Assembly: GCA_030145005.1 (NCBI GenBank)
Contig: JAQYWJ010000135.1
Coordinates: forward strand, 1 to 6,214
DNA: 6,214 nucleotides
Direction of reading: 5' to 3'
DNA from: Desulfobacter sp.
GTDB taxonomy: Bacteria > Desulfobacterota > Desulfobacteria > Desulfobacterales > Desulfobacteraceae
In this document: positions 5,458 through 6,214 of the stretch, piece after piece
Layout: each line of letters opens with the position of its first letter
Position numbering within the stretch: the first letter of the stretch is position 1
Translations under genes and position numbers: made by a program
The notes under the pieces: model-generated
The model's input: only the letters and a program-made list of their open reading frames with translations
The model's database searches: none
What the model was told of the DNA's origin: nothing

Positions 5458-6135
5458 ATGGCATTTGAAACCAAAGAAGAACTACTTGAAAAATATATAA
5501 AAATGGACAAGCCCCATTGTCCCCATTGTGATGAGCCCATGACCCTGTGGGAGATCCCTCCCATCAATTTTTCCGACGGTTTGGGCTGGCAAACCCCCTA
5601 TCTGTTTGTTTGTTTTAACAATGACTGTTCTTCTTATAAAAAGGGATGGGAGCATATAGAAGAATCCATGGAAACAACCGCCTCCTACCGGTGCTTTTGC
5701 GAACCAGGCGCCGACCATTTTGAATACATGCCTGTGTTCAGTCCCATCGGCGGCACCGGCACTCTTATGGATGATGCAACGCTTGTGGCGGAAGAGGCCA
5801 AAAAAGAGTTGTTGATACAGACCTTTTCCATTCTCACGGATTATTATATGTCCAAAGACTGGGATGAGATTTTAAAAATCTGTTTGGACCCCAAGATTCC
5901 CGCCAAGGCGAGGCTGAAAGCGGCAGAAATGGTTGGAGAGTTAGGTGATGCCACGGCCGTGGAGCACCTGATCAACCACAAATTCCCCACTCCGGTATTA
6001 CAGGAGGGGGTGAATAAAACCATTGAACAGCTCCATGAACGCCATTTTACCCGGGAATGTCCCTTCTGTGCCGAGATTATTAAAAATCGGGCCACGGTCT
6101 GTAAACATTGCGGCAAGGATGTGCCAAAGGCGTAA
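5458..6135 (+). CDS. Double zinc-ribbon protein with HEAT-like middle, function unknown
   Basis: 225 residues, start ATG 5458 with AAGGAG (5446-5451) 6 nt upstream. Two likely zinc sites frame the protein. The N-terminal one uses CPHC (C21, C24) and C52 with C57, with C79 and C81 close behind. The C-terminal ribbon is CPFCAEIIKNRATVCKHCG (C201, C204, C215, C218), the common 'CPFCAE.IK..A..CKHCG' form. Between them lies an acidic helical region (about 108-195) in which KARLKAAEMVGELGDATAVEHLI (150-172) resembles a HEAT repeat. There is no signal peptide or membrane segment, so it is probably cytosolic. Such ribbons mostly mediate protein or nucleic acid contacts; no reaction can be assigned. 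It follows the biotin gene in the same direction but behind two hairpins, so it may be a separate transcript. Confidence 0.75.
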   Translation: MAFETKEELLEKYIKMDKPHCPHCDEPMTLWEIPPINFSDGLGWQTPYLFVCFNNDCSSYKKGWEHIEESMETTASYRCFCEPGADHFEYMPVFSPIGGTGTLMDDATLVAEEAKKELLIQTFSILTDYYMSKDWDEILKICLDPKIPAKARLKAAEMVGELGDATAVEHLINHKFPTPVLQEGVNKTIEQLHERHFTRECPFCAEIIKNRATVCKHCGKDVPKA

Positions 6136-6165
6136 GACAGCGATATGCAGGAGCGTCATTGGGGA

Positions 6166-6214
6166 ATGATCCCCGATAAAAACAGGGCATTGATCCACAC
6201 AAAAAGAATGATGC
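6166..6214 (+). CDS. Possible start of a further gene, cut by the window end
   Basis: An open frame runs from ATG 6166 to the edge (16 codons, MIPDKNRALIHTKRMM) with CAGGAG (6148-6153) 12 nt upstream. An in-frame ATG at 6145 would add seven residues but has no ribosome site. The piece is too short to assign a family, and it may be non-coding. Confidence 0.25.
   Translation, partial: MIPDKNRALIHTKRMM

Noticed and set aside
6161..6174. Short GGGGA-ATGA-TCCCC hairpin near the right edge
   Set aside because: Only 5 bp of stem and no T-run on either strand; probably chance.

Overview
This 6.2 kb window is bacterial, of moderate GC, and all supported genes lie on the + strand. The best guess for the source is a sulfate-reducing member of the Desulfobacterota (Desulfobacteraceae-like, e.g. 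the Desulfobacter/Desulfobacterium group). That rests on the pairing of a stand-alone carboxyltransferase with a 5S-biotin fusion, on a DUF6125-type protein, and on recall of similar neighbourhoods; no search was run.

Layout. Positions 1-203 hold the end of an AzlD-like membrane protein. Its stop codon lies inside a perfect 29-bp inverted repeat (195-258), probably a terminator. The gene-free stretch 204-498 carries that hairpin, a degenerate CACGAAG-type repeat (302-371) and a weak promoter candidate. A DUF6125-like cysteine-rich protein follows (499-1248). Next is the central unit: an acyl-CoA/methylmalonyl-CoA carboxyltransferase of 12S type (1345-2898), a 72-residue protein that looks like the C-terminal tail of decarboxylase delta/epsilon or OadG subunits without a membrane segment (3025-3243), and a 670-residue 5S-type pyruvate/oxaloacetate carboxyltransferase fused to a biotinyl domain (3274-5286). 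A good sigma70-like promoter overlapped by a 9-bp inverted repeat sits in the gap before the small gene. Two hairpins follow the biotin gene; the first shares its arms with the hairpin at 195-258. A two-zinc-ribbon protein (5458-6135) comes next, and the window ends in the possible start of another gene.

How the genes work together (inference). The 12S-type and 5S-biotin proteins are the two catalytic halves of methylmalonyl-CoA:pyruvate transcarboxylase. It moves a carboxyl group on biotin between methylmalonyl-CoA and pyruvate, giving propionyl-CoA and oxaloacetate, and joins propionate metabolism to the C4-dicarboxylate pathway without ATP. No biotin carboxylase or sodium-pump beta subunit is present here, and the small protein is placed where a scaffold subunit would be expected. 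The DUF6125-like and zinc-ribbon proteins flank the unit and have no assigned role.
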